In this document: in pieces, positions 62,527 to 64,000 of the stretch
Numbering within the stretch: the stretch's first letter is position 1
How the letters are laid out: every line of letters starts with the position of its first letter
Assembly: GCF_027912675.1 (NCBI RefSeq)
Contig: NZ_CP115757.1
Span: 930,001 to 994,000, forward strand
DNA: 64,000 nt
Origin: Paracoccus sp. SCSIO 75233
Lineage (GTDB): Bacteria; Pseudomonadota; Alphaproteobacteria; Rhodobacterales; Rhodobacteraceae
Direction: 5' to 3'
Position numbers and translations under genes: made by a program
The notes under the pieces: model-generated
Told to the model about the DNA's origin: nothing
The model's database searches: none
What the model saw: only the letters and a program-made list of their open reading frames with translations

Positions 62527-63030
62527 GTGAAATCTGAAAAGAAAATATCAATAGGGAAAGTGAGATTGACCGAAACGGATAGTGCCGATGCCCGCATAAT
62601 CGCAGAGCTGCGGCGGGATGCGAGAATATCGCTGTCCGATCTTTCGCATGCCGTGGGGTTGTCGCGGGTGACGGTTCGCACACGTCTCGCACGGCTCCAG
62701 CAACGCGGCGTCATCATCGGCTATACCGTCGTGCTTGCGGAAGACGTGGCAGAACACCCGGTCCGCGGTCTCATGATGCTGGCGATCGAGGGACGGGGCA
62801 CAGATCGCATCCTGCGGTTTCTGCGCGGCATGTCATCGGTCAAGGCGATCCATTCCACGAATGGCAAATGGGATCTGATCGTCGAGTTGGGGACGGAGAC
62901 GCTCAGCGGTCTGGACGACGCCCTGACCAGTATCCGGAAGCTTGACGGCATCACCACCAGCGAAACCAGCCTGCTGCTGGCAACACAAATGACCGCCCGC
63001 CAGCCGGCGCCAGCGGTGTCTGGTGCCTAG
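62527..63030 (+). CDS. Lrp/AsnC-family transcriptional regulator
   Basis: A 167-residue regulator with the AsnC-type HTH (DSADARIIAELRRDARISLSDLSHAVGLSRVTVRTRLARLQQRGVI by blocks) and a C-terminal RAM/ligand domain (VRGLMMLAIEGRG, KAIHSTNGKWDLIVELGTETL, ITTSETSLLLATQ). Such regulators often sense the amino acid whose breakdown they control, here probably ornithine or arginine by position opposite ornithine cyclodeaminase. The start is unsure: GTG at 62527 begins a natural protein start (KSEKKISIGKVRL), but an in-frame GTG 48 bases upstream is possible. Confidence 0.87.
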   Translation: MKSEKKISIGKVRLTETDSADARIIAELRRDARISLSDLSHAVGLSRVTVRTRLARLQQRGVIIGYTVVLAEDVAEHPVRGLMMLAIEGRGTDRILRFLRGMSSVKAIHSTNGKWDLIVELGTETLSGLDDALTSIRKLDGITTSETSLLLATQMTARQPAPAVSGA

Positions 63031-63282
63031 GATCACGCGCTGTATTCTTGCTTTTGGTATGCACAGAGATGAGCGGTTTATGCCAAGGTTAGTGCGCTAT
63101 ATTCGCGCGCCGGATGGCATGGATTGACCGACCCAATTGCCGCCAGCGCGCGGGCAATAACCTGCCTCAGATACCGTCACTCAGCATCCGCAAATCGGGA
63201 TGTCAGAGGCGCAGCTGAAATTGGGATCTCACTTATACGCCAAGCATCCAACCCGCTTCGAAAACGATCAGGTCTGGTTGAT

Positions 63283-63338
63283 TGGCTCCGGCGGTAGGGA
63301 TCGAACCTACGACCAATTGATTAACAGGCACCGCCGGA
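63283..63338 (-). tRNA. Partial tRNA-Asn (GTT), 3' half only: probable attachment site
   Basis: On the minus strand the 3' part of a tRNA-Asn is present: anticodon loop CTGTTAATC (GTT), T arm GTAGG-TTCGATC-CCTAC, acceptor strand CGCCGGA, discriminator G and CCA (63283-63327). The D arm and 5' anticodon stem are missing. Just upstream, TCCGGCGGT (63330-63338) pairs exactly with ACCGCCGGA of the acceptor end, so a short D-armless cloverleaf-like fold can form. A 3' tRNA half is the usual scar of integration by a tyrosine recombinase. Given its orientation the element should lie to the right, with an intact tRNA-Asn beyond the window. Confidence 0.7.
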
Positions 63339-63530
63339 TGCGCCTGCGCTCAAGCGGTTAGCGGAGGGTTCCGGGTTGCTTTGACCGCTATGTGACCGGC
63401 CTGAAATCGTCAAACAACGCCCTTCTGCCCGCATCCCCGCCCACCGTCTAAACGATCAGGCACCTTTGGGCACGAAGGCGATACCCTTGATTCCCTTGCC
63501 AACTTGCCTGCCAGGTGAGAAAGTTCGCCT
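63339..63530 (+). other. Gap between the tRNA-Asn remnant and the hypothetical gene
   Basis: About 190 bases without a recognisable gene. No integrase, terminator or repeat was identified in it, and base composition is similar to the core chromosome. Confidence 0.4.
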
Positions 63531-63866
63531 ATGAGGAACACGAACGTACCAAGCAACAATCCTGAGCATAGGAAGCGCAAGCGGGTTCAGAAGGAGTTCA
63601 AGGCTCTGCTTGAGGCCGAGGGGCACGGGGTGCTTTTCAGCCCCGCGACAAGCGCGCTGCCCGAAAAGACGAGGGCGAAACAGAGCCTCAAGCGAACCAA
63701 GCTGATCCTCGATGCCATCAAGTATGGCCTCCAGGTTCCGCAGAGTATGCGGGATGAGGTCAACAAACCGCCCGACGAGAACCCGAAGGTGCCACACGAG
63801 GACGACGGTGGCAAAGCGCCGTTCGGGCAGGACGACGACGATGGTTCGGAAGGAATTCCGGTTTAA
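63531..63866 (+). CDS. Hypothetical protein next to the tRNA-Asn remnant
   Basis: A 111-residue protein, basic in its first half (NNPEHRKRKRVQKEFKALLE, SLKRTKLILDAIKYGL) and strongly acidic at the end (DDGGKAPFGQDDDDGSEG). No signal peptide or membrane segment. I do not recognise a family. A possible AGGTGAGAAAG ribosome site lies about 10 bases before the ATG. Its place directly beside the probable att site makes it the first gene of an integrated element by inference. The remaining 134 bases to the edge hold nothing I can name. Confidence 0.5.
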   Translation: MRNTNVPSNNPEHRKRKRVQKEFKALLEAEGHGVLFSPATSALPEKTRAKQSLKRTKLILDAIKYGLQVPQSMRDEVNKPPDENPKVPHEDDGGKAPFGQDDDDGSEGIPV

Positions 63867-64000
63867 CCCCGATTGTCGCGGTGCTCGTCGTCGATGCCCC
63901 TGCGATCACCCAGTCAGCACCGCGAGAGACGCGCAGAGCGCGCCGCTGAGGCGGTGTTCTGCCTCGTGCCCCTGGGGCATGTAGGGCAGCGGGCGATAAC

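Noticed and set aside
63200..63361. 53-codon frame running through the tRNA-Asn remnant
   Set aside because: The product contains the usual artefact of translating antisense tRNA (RDRTYDQLIN); no ribosome site.

Overview
The window reads as a stretch of high-GC alphaproteobacterial chromosome, almost certainly Rhodobacterales and Paracoccus/Rhodobacter-like. I infer this from gene content and product sequences; no database was searched. Supporting signs are an RNase E with a long acidic insertion in its S1 domain, an IscR-type regulator with a single cysteine, a suf operon with two membrane proteins between sufD and sufS, a Hint-domain protein, and GC-rich REP-like repeats. The ectoine genes at the left edge point to a salt-tolerant, probably marine or saline-soil, organism.

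Layout. 1-1.6 kb: ectoine synthesis (ectB cut by the window edge, ectA) with a divergent MarR-type ectR. 1.7-12 kb: GntR regulator, AlkA-like glycosylase, serine hydrolase, a large OmpA-like protein with a duplicated module, a repeat cluster, ferredoxin-NADP reductase, IscR-like regulator, alpha/beta hydrolase, icd and a Hint protein. 12.3-30 kb: purQ, a DctB/DctD-like two-component system whose regulator lacks the GAFTGA motif, rne with a long leader, ccdA, murJ-glnD-lipoprotein, rsmI-yraN, gshB, yifB. 30-40 kb: coaBC running into a suf operon (cysteine desulfurase, sufB, a foreign-looking glycosyltransferase-methyltransferase fusion, sufC, sufD, two membrane proteins, sufS), then tRNA-Arg(CCG).

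40-49.6 kb is a catabolic island. It holds a branched-chain-type ABC importer (binding protein, LivGFHM-like parts), two paralogous isochorismatase-fold hydrolases, a glutamine-synthetase-family ligase, an RpiR regulator and an N-formylglutamate amidohydrolase. A shared sequence motif lies in both divergent control regions of the island, so it is probably one regulon. The substrate is not known to me.

49.6-53.3 kb is a bufferin-type RiPP metallophore locus. An ECF sigma factor and NrsF-like anti-sigma face bufA1 (DUF2282 precursor), bufB (DUF692 MNIO enzyme), bufC (DUF2063) and a DoxX protein, with a matching pair of divergent ECF-type promoters between them. bufB carries an in-frame TGA in its conserved ENP motif, so the pathway is either broken here or the base is wrong.

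54.5-63 kb is a second import/catabolism set: TIM-barrel protein, dipeptide-type ABC importer, ornithine cyclodeaminase and an Lrp/AsnC regulator. At 63.28 kb the 3' half of a tRNA-Asn gene is followed by an unfamiliar small gene; this looks like one end (att site) of an integrated element extending past the right edge.
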